Below, in pieces: positions 17,632 through 25,841 of a DNA stretch of 64,000 bases; within the stretch, counting starts at the first letter, position 1, and every line of letters starts with the position of its first letter. Under the pieces are notes generated by a model that was not told the origin of the DNA, made no database searches, and saw nothing but the letters and a program-made list of their open reading frames with translations. The DNA is from Bacteroidales bacterium UBA3810 (GTDB taxonomy: Bacteria > Bacteroidota > Bacteroidia > Bacteroidales > Paludibacteraceae): positions 6,530-70,529 of the forward strand of contig DFEE01000010.1 in the NCBI GenBank assembly GCA_002368645.1, read 5' to 3'. The translations under genes were made by a program, and so were the position numbers.

Positions 17632-17750
17632 AAAAGTGCAAAAATTTTGAATTTATTCAAATTAATAGCACAATTGGGACTATTGGGAGCTTGCTCACTG
17701 ATAATCCCGATTGTGCTATTATCGGACTCAGTGCGAATTTTTGCACTTTT
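17632..17750. repeat. 119-bp imperfect palindrome
   Basis: The outer arms are a perfect 15-bp inverted repeat (AAAAGTGCAAAAATT at 17632-17646, complement at 17736-17750). Inner arms are a perfect 12-bp inverted repeat (TAATAGCACAAT at 17663-17674, complement at 17710-17721) extended by GGGA/TCCC. No open reading frame explains it. It could be a miniature mobile element or a structured RNA. Confidence 0.6.
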
Positions 17751-18599
17751 TTCTACGGTGTATTTTAATAAAAATGAGGACTGCTATTCGGGGGAATGCC
17801 GCTTTTGCGGCAGGCGGCGTCCGAATGTACAATAAATATTTGTACTTTGTCTACGGCGTATAAATCTTTCTTTGTTTATTGCGTCGGGATTGAATCCCGA
17901 CAAACGCCTATCGAACGCTCACCGAACGCTCACCGAACGATGACGACTTGCAACCGATTCATAATAGAGTGGCAAACACGCTCACTTCAGGAGCACAATC
18001 TTAACAATCGGCAACTTTTTGCGCTTGCTGCTAAGTACGACACACTGACGGGACGCTGACGACACAATAGGCCGACAGGATACCGACGAGATACCGTGCT
18101 GAAATCTTAACAATCGGCTATCTTTCACTCGTGTCCCATTAATCCCCAAACCGTTGTTGTGAGTAATTATATTTGAGTATGATTTGTAACAATTTTGCGC
18201 GCGACGATAGAAAAATAAATGTTTTTTGTGTTTATGTCTTTTAAGGGCTTTAACCCGTCAGGGTATTGGATTTAGTGGTAAAAACGATCTGAAAACTCGT
18301 TTACATGGCGTTTTTAGCGCTAAATAACGTAGTCGCGCAGCGATAAAGCACTTAAAAGGGTTTTATAGGTTTTGTTCTTTTTTACGGGACGCTACTATTC
18401 TTATTTATAGGACACTACGAGGTATATTTTATTTGGACACTACGAGGTGTATTTTCTTTTTCAAATCGTACCGGTAAGTGCACCGATATTTCCAAAGGAA
18501 ATCCCACCTCAAAATGATAGCCGCACGATCTTGCAATTAACGACTATTTGTTCCAAAACCTTCAAATATGCAAGCATAATGAAATTTTTAGCGCAAATA
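17751..18599. other. long spacer without a recognisable gene
   Basis: No reading frame here resembles a protein. It holds a 9-bp-stem hairpin (GTCGGGATT...AATCCCGAC, about 17883-17902), an 11-bp array at 17912-17944, a two-unit 11-bp repeat at 18072-18093, two copies of AATCTTAACAATCGGC (17998 and 18106), and two tandem 25-bp units beginning GGACACTACGAGGT near 18411 and 18434. It reads as degenerate accessory DNA. Confidence 0.6.
17912..17944. repeat. 11-bp tandem array (three units)
   Basis: CGAACGCTCAC twice, then CGAACGATGAC. Confidence 0.7.
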
Positions 18600-18631
18600 T
18601 TTGCATATTTGATTATTTTTTTGTACCTTTG
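18600..18631 (+). promoter_or_regulatory. promoter upstream of the accessory zone
   Basis: TTTG (18600) continuing as TTTGCATAT, and TACCTTTG (18624-18631) at the 24-bp step. The transcript would run through about 250 bp of repeats and a gene fragment to the DUF1016 gene. Confidence 0.7.
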
Positions 18632-18645
18632 CGCCCAAATTGCAT

Positions 18646-18680
18646 ATCGTGTGATTAGACAACGCGTATCGTGCGATTAA
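18646..18680. repeat. paired ATCGTGTGATTA motifs, first pair
   Basis: ATCGTGTGATTA (18646) and ATCGTGCGATTA (18668) start 22 bp apart, just after the promoter at 18600-18631. Confidence 0.6.
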
Positions 18681-18773
18681 GAAGAAATTGAAAATGGTTG
18701 ATAATTGTTGAAGATGCAAGCGTGTACCGCAGACTCCTTATGGCAGATGCATGAGCGAATGCATGTTTTGTGC

Positions 18774-18813
18774 TTGAGAAATACTTGAGAATATACATGA
18801 GAAATACTTGAGA
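18774..18813. repeat. near-11-bp TTGAGA array
   Basis: The core TGAG recurs at 18775, 18786, 18798 and 18809, steps of 11, 12 and 11 bp, in the context TTGAGAAATAC. Confidence 0.55.
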
Positions 18814-18834
18814 TATGCCAAAACACAATTTCAC

Positions 18835-18869
18835 ATCGTGTGATTAGATTATATCTATCGTGTGATTAA
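18835..18869. repeat. paired ATCGTGTGATTA motifs, second pair
   Basis: ATCGTGTGATTA at 18835 and again at 18857, the same 22-bp step as the first pair. Confidence 0.6.
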
Positions 18870-18888
18870 TAGGTAGTAAATAAAGATT

Positions 18889-18945
18889 ATGAAAGTAGTA
18901 TTATTAGCCGGTGGTTTCGGCACTCGAATTAGCGAGAGAGTATAA
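18889..18945 (+). pseudogene. 5' fragment of a sugar-1-phosphate nucleotidyltransferase gene
   Basis: ATG followed by 17 codons reads MKVVLLAGGFGTRISERV and then stops. This is the N-terminal nucleotide-binding strand and loop (L-A-G-G-x-G-T-R-x-S-E) of glucose-1-phosphate cytidylyl- or thymidylyltransferases, enzymes of about 250-290 residues. The remainder of the gene is not found downstream; instead the DNA becomes repetitive (GAGAGTATAA twice). It lies in the likely transcript from 18624, ahead of the DUF1016 gene. It may be a recombination scar at the head of a polysaccharide locus. Confidence 0.75.
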
Positions 18946-19010
18946 GTTGTGAGTGGAGAGTATAAAATCCTTTTCTACCGAGCGACGACCGAGAGAGAAA
19001 TAATTAGAAA

Positions 19011-20216
19011 ATGAATAAAGAAAACGAAATATCAAAGCAACCGCGTATCGTGAAATCGCACGATATACATATTGATATGGACTACGCGGAATGGATTGCC
19101 GAATTGAAGCATCGCTACCGTTCTGCGCAAGTGAAGGCTTCTGTGCATGTGAACGCGGAGAAATTGCTTTTCAATTGGGAGTTGGGACGTGACTTGGTGC
19201 AAAAGAAAGCTGAAGAGCGCTGGGGCGCAGGAGTAGTAGAGCAAGTGAGTCTTGATCTCCAACGCGAGTTCCCGAATGCAGATGGGTTCTCAACCCGCAA
19301 TATTTGGTGCATGAAGCAATGGTATCTATTTTATAATCAGCCATATACAAAACTGCAACAACCTGTTGCAGAATTAGAGAAGGCAAAACTGCAACAAGTT
19401 GCTGCAGAAATACTCCACCAGCGTGGTGGAGAAAAACTTCAACAACCCGTTGGAGAATTTCCGGCACCACTAGCATTAGTTCCATGGGGACATCACATCG
19501 CCATTATTTCTAAATGCAAATCCGTTGATGAAGCGTTGTTCTATATAGGAAAGACGATAGAGCAGGGTATGAGCCGGGCAGCATTGGTAAATTGTATCAA
19601 GGCGAACTTATACGAGCATCAAGGAAAGATTCTCAATAACTTCGCCGAGCACATGCCCGCTTTGCAGAGTAAGCTGGTGCAAGAGGTGCTCAAAGAGAAC
19701 TATGATTTCGGCTTTGCCACCGTCAAGCATGAGATATACGACGAGCAGGAGTTAGAGGAGGCATTGAGCAAAAGTGTAACGGATTTGTTATTGGAACTCG
19801 GAACCGGCTTTGCTTTCATCGGACGGCAGAAGGAACTGATAGCTGGGGATACGACGCGCAAGATTGATTTGCTGTTCTATCATATCCGCTTGCGCTGCTA
19901 TATAGTGTGCGAACTGAAAGCGAGAGCTTTTGAACCGGAGTTTGCCGGCAAACTGAATTTCTATGTCAATGCGGTAGATGACCTGTTGAAGGCCGATGAT
20001 GATAATCCAACTATCGGTTTGCTTATCTGTTCGGATATGAATAAAGCAGATGTGCAATGGTCTTTCCGTGGTATCAGTACACCGATGGGAGTGGCAACGT
20101 ATAATAATGTGCGAATTAAAGACATGCTCCCAACACAAGAGCAACTGAAGGAGCGCATGGAACTGCTGCAAAAAGAGTTACGCGAAACAAAACGGTTGAT
20201 GAAAGCGAATAAGTAA
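19011..20216 (+). CDS. DUF1016 (YhcG-type) PD-(D/E)XK nuclease family protein
   Basis: A 401-residue protein with an N-terminal DUF1016 helical domain (residues about 22-105, ending in FSTRNIWCMKQWYLFY), a repetitive linker, and a C-terminal nuclease-like domain: FAFIGRQKEL, KIDLLFYH, the E-x-K element in VCELKARAFEPEF, and GLLICSDM. Such proteins are common on mobile and defence islands, and their targets are mostly unknown. The linker (residues about 115-148) has units of LQQPVAE type encoded by four 19-bp palindromes. The start is ATG 19011. It stands alone with repeats on both sides. Confidence 0.85.
   Translation: MNKENEISKQPRIVKSHDIHIDMDYAEWIAELKHRYRSAQVKASVHVNAEKLLFNWELGRDLVQKKAEERWGAGVVEQVSLDLQREFPNADGFSTRNIWCMKQWYLFYNQPYTKLQQPVAELEKAKLQQVAAEILHQRGGEKLQQPVGEFPAPLALVPWGHHIAIISKCKSVDEALFYIGKTIEQGMSRAALVNCIKANLYEHQGKILNNFAEHMPALQSKLVQEVLKENYDFGFATVKHEIYDEQELEEALSKSVTDLLLELGTGFAFIGRQKELIAGDTTRKIDLLFYHIRLRCYIVCELKARAFEPEFAGKLNFYVNAVDDLLKADDDNPTIGLLICSDMNKADVQWSFRGISTPMGVATYNNVRIKDMLPTQEQLKERMELLQKELRETKRLMKANK
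19353..19455. repeat. four in-frame 19-bp palindromes in the DUF1016 linker
   Basis: They lie at 19353-19371 (CTGCAACAACCTGTTGCAG), 19389-19407, 19413-19431 (CTCCACCAGCGTGGTGGAG) and 19437-19455. Starts are 36, 24 and 24 bp apart, keeping frame. They encode LQQPVAE, LQQVAAE, LHQRGGE and LQQPVGE. Confidence 0.65.
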
Positions 20217-20226
20217 CAACTGGCCG

Positions 20227-20259
20227 ATGAGCGGGAGATGAGCGAGAGATGACCGACTC
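20227..20259. repeat. 11-bp tandem array (three units)
   Basis: GATGAGCGGGA, GATGAGCGAGA and GATGACCGACT directly after the DUF1016 stop. Confidence 0.65.
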
Positions 20260-20323
20260 ACAACTGAGAACTAAATATGGCTTGAAACTAAAAGAAAAAT
20301 AACCCTAATTAAATTCCAATATT

Positions 20324-20629
20324 ATGGAAGCAATTTTCAAATTAATTAAAGAGAGGATAGCAACATGTGTTAAAAATGGTGATATGTTTGCTCTACCGTC
20401 AGAAGTAGAAAAATATGTTACCAGTCATGAAGATATTAAGCCTACAGGCTCCATTCTTGCTGGAGATTTATGGCGTTTAGAAGAAGGAGAAAATTGGCTA
20501 GAAATAGAATATTGTTCAAAGGACAAATGTCGAGTATTTCAAGTCAATCCAGATCGAAGTTACATAAGCATAAGAGGTAATATTCCACAAGAAGTGTTGT
20601 ATTCATATTCATGGGATGAAAAATATTGA
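20324..20629 (+). CDS. hypothetical protein (101 residues)
   Basis: Not recognised. It is a soluble acidic protein with an N-terminal helix (MEAIFKLIKERIATC), a block GDLWRLEEGENWLEIEYCSKDKCRVFQVNPD that looks beta-rich, and a C-terminus ending YSYSWDEKY. It begins with ATG after an AT-rich leader (20260-20323) and is 15 bp upstream of the nucleotidyltransferase gene, with the same AT-rich composition, so it probably belongs to that cassette. A role as regulator or small partner would be a guess. Confidence 0.6.
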   Translation: MEAIFKLIKERIATCVKNGDMFALPSEVEKYVTSHEDIKPTGSILAGDLWRLEEGENWLEIEYCSKDKCRVFQVNPDRSYISIRGNIPQEVLYSYSWDEKY

Positions 20630-20644
20630 TAATTAAGATATTTG

Positions 20645-21352
20645 ATGCACTCAGGAAAAAAAATATATAGCCGTCAATGGATAGAAGCTCAATCACAGGC
20701 TTTTAGGGACGCTTTTGAGCGCCACTATGTTAATTCCGGCATCGTGGCTGATTTGGATAAGATGGCTAAATCGCGTAAAAGAGTATATATATTCAGTGGT
20801 GTAATCCGTGATTTTTTCTTAAATATTGATGAAGTTTCAAGAGATGTGGATATAGTTTTATCTGGAAATACTCTTGATAATGTGCTGACAGATGGATTGA
20901 AATTTATTAATCAATTTGGAGGTGCAAAAGTGCAGAAAAACGGATTGACAATAGATGTATGGTGCTTACCTGCTACGTGGGGTATCCGTAGAAAAAAAGC
21001 GCAGCCTACACCAGATGAACTGATACTTACTTCGTTCTTTAATTTCTCATCCATTGTGTATGATTACAAGAATAATCAATTCATCGTAGGTGATGCTTTT
21101 TTGGAATTTATGAATAGTCATACCTTGGATTATGTGTATGAAGAAAACCCTTATCCTGATTTATGTGTGGTGAATACATTATATTATTCTCAGAAACTCA
21201 ATTGCGGTATATCCGATCGGTTAAAATCATGGATAAGACAGCATGGAAAGGGAACTTTGTTTCATGAATATGAAGAGGTTCAAATGAAGCATTTTGGAAG
21301 AGTGCTATATAATAACAACACAATAGAAGAATTTATTAAATCAATTTGTTGA
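20645..21352 (+). CDS. nucleotidyltransferase-fold protein, CCA-adding/poly(A) polymerase head-like
   Basis: A 235-residue protein. Residues 49-72 read IFSGVIRDFFLN, a short link, and RDVDIVLSG, which resembles the class II CCA-adding enzyme head (G-G-x-x-R-D-x-x-L, D-x-D-I-V) with S-G in place of G-G and R55-D56, D67 and D69 as candidate metal and substrate residues. The neck and body domains of CCA enzymes are absent, so tRNA end repair is unlikely. I use ATG 20645; an in-frame TTG precedes it. It ends 1 bp before the dGTPase-like gene. The target (nucleotide, RNA or protein) is unknown. Confidence 0.6.
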   Translation: MHSGKKIYSRQWIEAQSQAFRDAFERHYVNSGIVADLDKMAKSRKRVYIFSGVIRDFFLNIDEVSRDVDIVLSGNTLDNVLTDGLKFINQFGGAKVQKNGLTIDVWCLPATWGIRRKKAQPTPDELILTSFFNFSSIVYDYKNNQFIVGDAFLEFMNSHTLDYVYEENPYPDLCVVNTLYYSQKLNCGISDRLKSWIRQHGKGTLFHEYEEVQMKHFGRVLYNNNTIEEFIKSIC

Positions 21353-21353
21353 T

Positions 21354-22832
21354 ATGTATAAAATTGATTGGGAAAAATATTTGTCTTATGAAAGAGACCG
21401 TAAACCCAATAGTAAAACAGGTCATCAGCATGAGGCGGGGGACGCGGATATGCGTAGTGAATACGATAGCGATTTTGGTAGAGTAATTTTCTGTACTGCA
21501 GCTAGACGTATGCATGATAAAACTCAGGTGTTTCCTCTTACAAGCGGAGATTCAGTTCATACACGTTTGACTCATTCTCTGGAAGTGATGAACATTGCAG
21601 TTTCTTTAGGAAGTAGTTTGTGCCGTAATGAAGATTTTATTAGTACGTATGGTGAAAAAGAATCATTTGAGTTAGAGCAGAAGTTATGCGCAATTTTAAA
21701 AACAGCAGCATTCGTTCATGATATAGGTAATCCTCCCTTCGGACATTATGGTGAAGATACAATACAAAAATATTTTGATGGTTTAAATTTATGTTCCAAC
21801 AGAAAGGATTGGGGAGCAGCAGAATTAGCATTCTGTGAGGCTCATAGAGCTGATTTTACGCAATATGATGGTAATGCTGAAGGTTTTAGGATATTGACGA
21901 AAGGGCAATATTTAGGGGATTTACATGGATTAAACCTAACATTTGCAGCATTAGGTGCGTATTTGAAATATCCCAATGAGGGAGACAAAGATAAAGGGGG
22001 ATACGTGGGGAAACATAAACATGGAATATTTGCTACTGAGCATGATGTGTTTCAAAAAGTAGTAAAAGCATGTAATATGCAAAAATCAGATGGTAAAATA
22101 ATGCGCCATCCATTGTCTTTTCTTGTAGAGGCAGCTGATTCGATTTGTTATACAGCGATGGATTTGGAAGATGGTATAAATGCTGGAAAGATTACGTTAG
22201 AACAGATATATCAATGGGTTGATAATTTCATTAATCATGCTGTGAACCATGAGGTGTTCTCACAAGAAATGTTGGTTGAAGATGGTAAATTTAGTTTGAA
22301 GAAACTGCTGAAACTAAAAGATGTACCATATAAAAAGAAAAATGATGTTAACTTCCGAGTTGCACTTATTGGTTATTTTGTTAATCATACACTGAATACA
22401 TTTATTAAAAATCTACAAGAAATAGATGCCGGAATATATAACAAAGAACTATTAGAGGATGATTCTTTAATGGTGTATGAGGCCTTAAAGAAATATGAAA
22501 GTGAGAAGTTGTTTACTGATAAATCTATTGTGTCTGCTGAGTTGACCGGTCGTTCAGTCCTTAATGGGTTGCTGGATATTGTTTTAGAAAAGGTACTTAT
22601 AGTTGACCCTGGAAAAGATGACCGTATTTATCGAATGATGTCGGATTCGGGGTTGAAATTGGTTCATCATGAGTGCGGGTTGTATGATCCAGATAATGAT
22701 TCCGAGTTTAAACTTAGAATTAAGGAACTTCCGCTGTATAATCGCTTACGTCTTGTAGTTGATTGGATATCCGGCATGACTGATAAGTATGCGTTAGATA
22801 CCTATCAAAAGTTAAGTGGAATAAAGTTGTAA
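21354..22832 (+). CDS. dGTPase-like HD-domain triphosphohydrolase
   Basis: A 492-residue HD-superfamily protein of the deoxyguanosinetriphosphate triphosphohydrolase type, which removes triphosphate from dNTPs. Visible: RVIFCTAARRMHDKTQVFPL near residue 43, RLTHSLEV with H74, the HD pair H122-D123 in FVHDIGNPPFGHYGE, and a later D in EAADSICYTAMDLEDGI. These are the metal ligands and the Dgt hallmark. Length fits Dgt (about 450-505). Some dGTPases restrict phages by draining dNTPs; here that is inference from the accessory setting and the linked nucleotidyltransferase and zinc ribbon. AT-rich codon use unlike the flanking core genes suggests transfer. Confidence 0.85.
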   Translation: MYKIDWEKYLSYERDRKPNSKTGHQHEAGDADMRSEYDSDFGRVIFCTAARRMHDKTQVFPLTSGDSVHTRLTHSLEVMNIAVSLGSSLCRNEDFISTYGEKESFELEQKLCAILKTAAFVHDIGNPPFGHYGEDTIQKYFDGLNLCSNRKDWGAAELAFCEAHRADFTQYDGNAEGFRILTKGQYLGDLHGLNLTFAALGAYLKYPNEGDKDKGGYVGKHKHGIFATEHDVFQKVVKACNMQKSDGKIMRHPLSFLVEAADSICYTAMDLEDGINAGKITLEQIYQWVDNFINHAVNHEVFSQEMLVEDGKFSLKKLLKLKDVPYKKKNDVNFRVALIGYFVNHTLNTFIKNLQEIDAGIYNKELLEDDSLMVYEALKKYESEKLFTDKSIVSAELTGRSVLNGLLDIVLEKVLIVDPGKDDRIYRMMSDSGLKLVHHECGLYDPDNDSEFKLRIKELPLYNRLRLVVDWISGMTDKYALDTYQKLSGIKL

Positions 22833-22852
22833 TAGTTAAATAATTTGGAGAT

Positions 22853-23035
22853 ATGCCAAGTAAATATTCAGAAGAAGTAGTATGCCCCCAATGTGGAGCA
22901 AAAATTAAAGTAGTAGTTACGAACGGAGTATGGCCGATGCGTAGTATTGAAACAGGTGAATGCCCAAAATGTGGAACGGAGGTAATAAGAAAGAATATTA
23001 CGGGTGATATTGAAGTGGAGTTGGTAGAAGAATGA
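22853..23035 (+). CDS. small zinc-ribbon protein
   Basis: A 60-residue protein with two CxxC knuckles, C11-P-Q-C14 and C37-P-K-C40, expected to bind one zinc, and an acidic C-terminus (GDIEVELVEE). It starts with ATG 20 bp after the dGTPase-like stop and is probably cotranscribed. Small zinc ribbons often contact nucleic acid or a partner enzyme; nothing more can be said from the sequence. Confidence 0.65.
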   Translation: MPSKYSEEVVCPQCGAKIKVVVTNGVWPMRSIETGECPKCGTEVIRKNITGDIEVELVEE

Positions 23036-23104
23036 ACCCCTTATCCTCTCGTATCTGTCCCGTATGTCTCTAGTAAGTGGCGAGTAAAGAAGTAAATAGA
23101 AAAA

Positions 23105-23209
23105 ATGCAAAGATCACTACATATCATAATGCCGATGGCAGGAGAAAGAAGTCGATTCTTGAAAGAAGGATGGACAACTCCGAAACCGAAGGGAAATATT
23201 AAAATATGA
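23105..23209 (+). pseudogene. 5' fragment of a second sugar nucleotidyltransferase gene
   Basis: ATG followed by 33 codons includes IIMPMAGERSRFLKEGWTTP and then KPKGNIKI before the stop. This is the N-terminal signature of NTP-transferase enzymes (P-M-A-G-x-G-S-R-F...T-x-P-K-P), with R replacing the second conserved glycine, cut off after about 28 residues of homology. Its TGA overlaps the ATG of the next gene (ATGA), so if translated it would act as a leader coupled to the FrhB-fusion gene. A two-unit 11-bp repeat (CGTAT core at 23050 and 23061) lies upstream. Confidence 0.7.
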
Positions 23210-25005
23210 TAAACATCAAAAATAAAATAGACTGTTGCGGATGCAATGCGTGCGGAGATGTCTGTGCGTATGGAGCAATCACGTTCAAGACCGATAACGA
23301 GGGCTTTTGGTATCCGGAGGTAGATGCATCCAAATGCACAAACTGTGGGCTGTGTGAGAAAGTGTGCCCTGTGTTACATAAGACATCAAAAAGCGCTGAT
23401 ACGCCTCTCGTTTATGGCGCCTATTCGAAGAATGAGGCAGTTCGTCTTGACTCGACATCTGGAGGTATATTCTCGGAACTGGCTAATTATGTTTTCAAGG
23501 AAGGTGGTTTTGTTGGTGGGGCTGTCTATAACAAAGATCATACGGTCTCACAAATAATCACGCAAAATCAAGACTTACTACCGCAATTACGTAGTAGCAA
23601 ATATCTCCAGAGCAATGCACAAGGTGTGTATAAACAAATATCAGTCGAGTTGAAAGCTGGTCATAAAGTATTATTCTGTGGCACACCATGTCAAATTCAT
23701 GCGCTAAAAAATTACTTACCGGAGAAGCTTCAAACAAATCTTACAACTATAGATTTTATTTGTCGTGGCGTTAATTCTCCTAAGGTTTGGCTCAAGTATA
23801 TAGAAATGCTTGAGAAGCAATATAATTCAAGAGCTGTAGAGATTAAAGCCAAGAATAAGAAATGGGGATGGCATCGCTTCTCTATGCGCGTGAATTTTGA
23901 GAATGGTCAGGAATACTGCGAGGATAGATATACGGATTTGTTCTTTGTGGGATATTTACAAGCCGGAAATTTCTGTCGTCCGTCATGTTATCAATGCCAA
24001 TTCAAAGGGTTAACTCATGCTGCCGATATAACTTTTGCAGATTTTTGGAATATCAATGAATATGATTCTTCCATGGATCAAGATAAAGGTACTTCCTTGG
24101 TATTACTTAATTCTGAAAAGGGAGAAAAACTTTTTGATAATATAAAGGAGAATATCGTTTACAAGCAATTCGCATTAGATGTTTTGAAGAACAAATCGGG
24201 AGTGTATACTTCTGTCGATGCAAAAGTGAATAGTAGAGATGCTTTCTTTTTAGCACTTGATCAAAAAAGTTTTGACCAAGTATCTAAAGAATATTTCACA
24301 AAGCAACAGTCTGCTAATAATATATCTTATGTTCGTCGATTATTGCGACATCTTAAGAATTTATGGAGGCATTGGGGCGAAATGCATTTTTCTTTGTTTA
24401 GATTTTGTCAATATGTCAATTTGAATTACTTCTCGAATCAAATTAGAAGAATTAATAAAAGTTATGTAATACCTTTGTCAGACGCAATAATCCAAATAGA
24501 TAATGGAGCGAGGATAATTATTAATGGGAAATTACGCATAGGTAATCAGCAAGTTCGTGGTGCAAGGCAGCAAACACGAATTTGGTTAGAAGAGGGTGCA
24601 GAACTTATTATAAGGGGAAACTTTGCGATAGGTGCTGATAGCTATATCCGAGTCTATAAGAATAGCAAGCTTATCCTACACAACGGCTTCTTTAATGAAC
24701 ATGTACAAGTCACAGCCGGTGATACCATTGAGATTGGTAATGGCTGTGCTATTGGACGTGACGTAGTTATCCGCTCATACGATGGGCATTCGGTTAAAGA
24801 TGAACATTTCAAAATTTGTAAGCCTGTCTCAATAGGCGAGCATGTCTGGATTGGACAAGGGGCAAATATCTTGAAGGGTGTAAATGTAGGAGATGGAGCA
24901 ATTATTGCAGCCAATGCGGTGGTAACGAAAGATGTACCTGCGCATTGTGCTGTTGCCGGTAATCCTGCAAAAATAGTTAAAGAAAATATACTATGGGAAG
25001 AATAA
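23206..25005 (+). CDS. FrhB-like iron-sulfur oxidoreductase fused to a hexapeptide acyltransferase
   Basis: A 599-residue two-part protein. Residues 1-60 hold two 4Fe-4S ferredoxin motifs (C10, C13, C16, C20; then [11 protein letters not shown]). Residues about 75-360 are the FrhB/FdhB-type domain of F420 hydrogenase beta subunits ([62 protein letters not shown]). Residues about 430-599 are a left-handed beta-helix acyltransferase ([43 protein letters not shown]). FrhB-like proteins occur in glycan loci next to pyruvyl transferases, as here. The reaction is not known; the second half probably O- or N-acetylates a sugar. It overlaps the SDR gene by 13 bp. Confidence 0.8.
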   Translation: MINIKNKIDCCGCNACGDVCAYGAITFKTDNEGFWYPEVDASKCTNCGLCEKVCPVLHKTSKSADTPLVYGAYSKNEAVRLDSTSGGIFSELANYVFKEGGFVGGAVYNKDHTVSQIITQNQDLLPQLRSSKYLQSNAQGVYKQISVELKAGHKVLFCGTPCQIHALKNYLPEKLQTNLTTIDFICRGVNSPKVWLKYIEMLEKQYNSRAVEIKAKNKKWGWHRFSMRVNFENGQEYCEDRYTDLFFVGYLQAGNFCRPSCYQCQFKGLTHAADITFADFWNINEYDSSMDQDKGTSLVLLNSEKGEKLFDNIKENIVYKQFALDVLKNKSGVYTSVDAKVNSRDAFFLALDQKSFDQVSKEYFTKQQSANNISYVRRLLRHLKNLWRHWGEMHFSLFRFCQYVNLNYFSNQIRRINKSYVIPLSDAIIQIDNGARIIINGKLRIGNQQVRGARQQTRIWLEEGAELIIRGNFAIGADSYIRVYKNSKLILHNGFFNEHVQVTAGDTIEIGNGCAIGRDVVIRSYDGHSVKDEHFKICKPVSIGEHVWIGQGANILKGVNVGDGAIIAANAVVTKDVPAHCAVAGNPAKIVKENILWEE

Positions 25006-25841
25006 TTCGTAATATTAAAAAGGTAAGGCAGTTAATATCTGATTTTAGGCAATATCGAAAGCGCCGAGGAATATATACTTGTAGTGTGTCGTATTTTGTT
25101 GATAATAAGCGCTTTAGTAGGGGTGTGGTTCTTGTTTCCGGAGGCACAAGCGGCATTGGCTTGGCTGCTGCACGTATGTTCCTTTTAGAGGGTGCAAAAG
25201 TCATTATAGCAGCTCGTAATCAATCAAAATTGGATAAAATCATAAATGAGGAAAATAATCCCAATCTTTCTGCTATCCAGTTAGATGTGTCAGACATATC
25301 CTCCTTTCCTATGAAACTTCTAAATGCATCGGAGATATTTGGAGATATAAATATATTTGTGAATTGTGCTGGAGTGTATGAAACTCCACAAGAATATATG
25401 ACATTATCTGATAAATATGAATATATCATGAATATTAATCATAAAGGAATGTATGGAGCGAATTTGGCAGAGTGTGAATATTTGAAGCAATGTAATATCA
25501 AAGGAAAAATAATAAACATTTCTTCAGTCGCGGGCGAGCAATACCATTGTACACCATATGCATTATCAAAGTGGGGGGTGAATGTCATTACAAAGGCTTT
25601 AGCTATGCAGATGGCAGAGTATGGAATATGTATAAATGCTGTTGCTCCGGGTAATGTACCGACAAATATATCTCAATGGCATAGAGAACTGGATAGAAAT
25701 AATTTATATACAGAACAGCATAGGAATCATCGTTTGGTTTTGCCGGAAGAAGTGGCAAGCTTGATTTTATTCCTTGCGAGCGATAGTGCAAATAGCATAA
25801 TAGGTCAAGTTATAGGAATAGATGGAGGTTTTATTAAATAG
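24993..25841 (+). CDS. SDR-family oxidoreductase
   Basis: A 282-residue short-chain dehydrogenase. After an extra N-terminal stretch of about 45 residues it shows the cofactor loop SGGTSGIG, the NCAG motif, INISS, the catalytic Y-x-x-x-K in YALSK, and the C-terminal [10 protein letters not shown] typical of 3-oxoacyl-ACP reductase-like enzymes. The substrate is unknown; in this operon reduction of a sugar or sugar-linked keto group is plausible. It overlaps the genes on both sides. Confidence 0.85.
   Translation: MGRIIRNIKKVRQLISDFRQYRKRRGIYTCSVSYFVDNKRFSRGVVLVSGGTSGIGLAAARMFLLEGAKVIIAARNQSKLDKIINEENNPNLSAIQLDVSDISSFPMKLLNASEIFGDINIFVNCAGVYETPQEYMTLSDKYEYIMNINHKGMYGANLAECEYLKQCNIKGKIINISSVAGEQYHCTPYALSKWGVNVITKALAMQMAEYGICINAVAPGNVPTNISQWHRELDRNNLYTEQHRNHRLVLPEEVASLILFLASDSANSIIGQVIGIDGGFIK

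Noticed and set aside
17554..18059. Two overlapping plus-strand frames (93 and 87 codons) in the spacer after hflX
   Set aside because: They run through the 119-bp palindrome and the 11-bp array; composition is that of repeats, with no recognisable motif.
18447..18680. Frame of 77 codons ending in the ATCGTG repeats
   Set aside because: It crosses a good promoter at 18600-18631 and its end is formed by the repeat motif.
17545..23205. Integrated prophage or transposon carrying the accessory zone
   Set aside because: No integrase, transposase, capsid gene or target-site duplication was found, so transfer is inferred only from composition and gene content.
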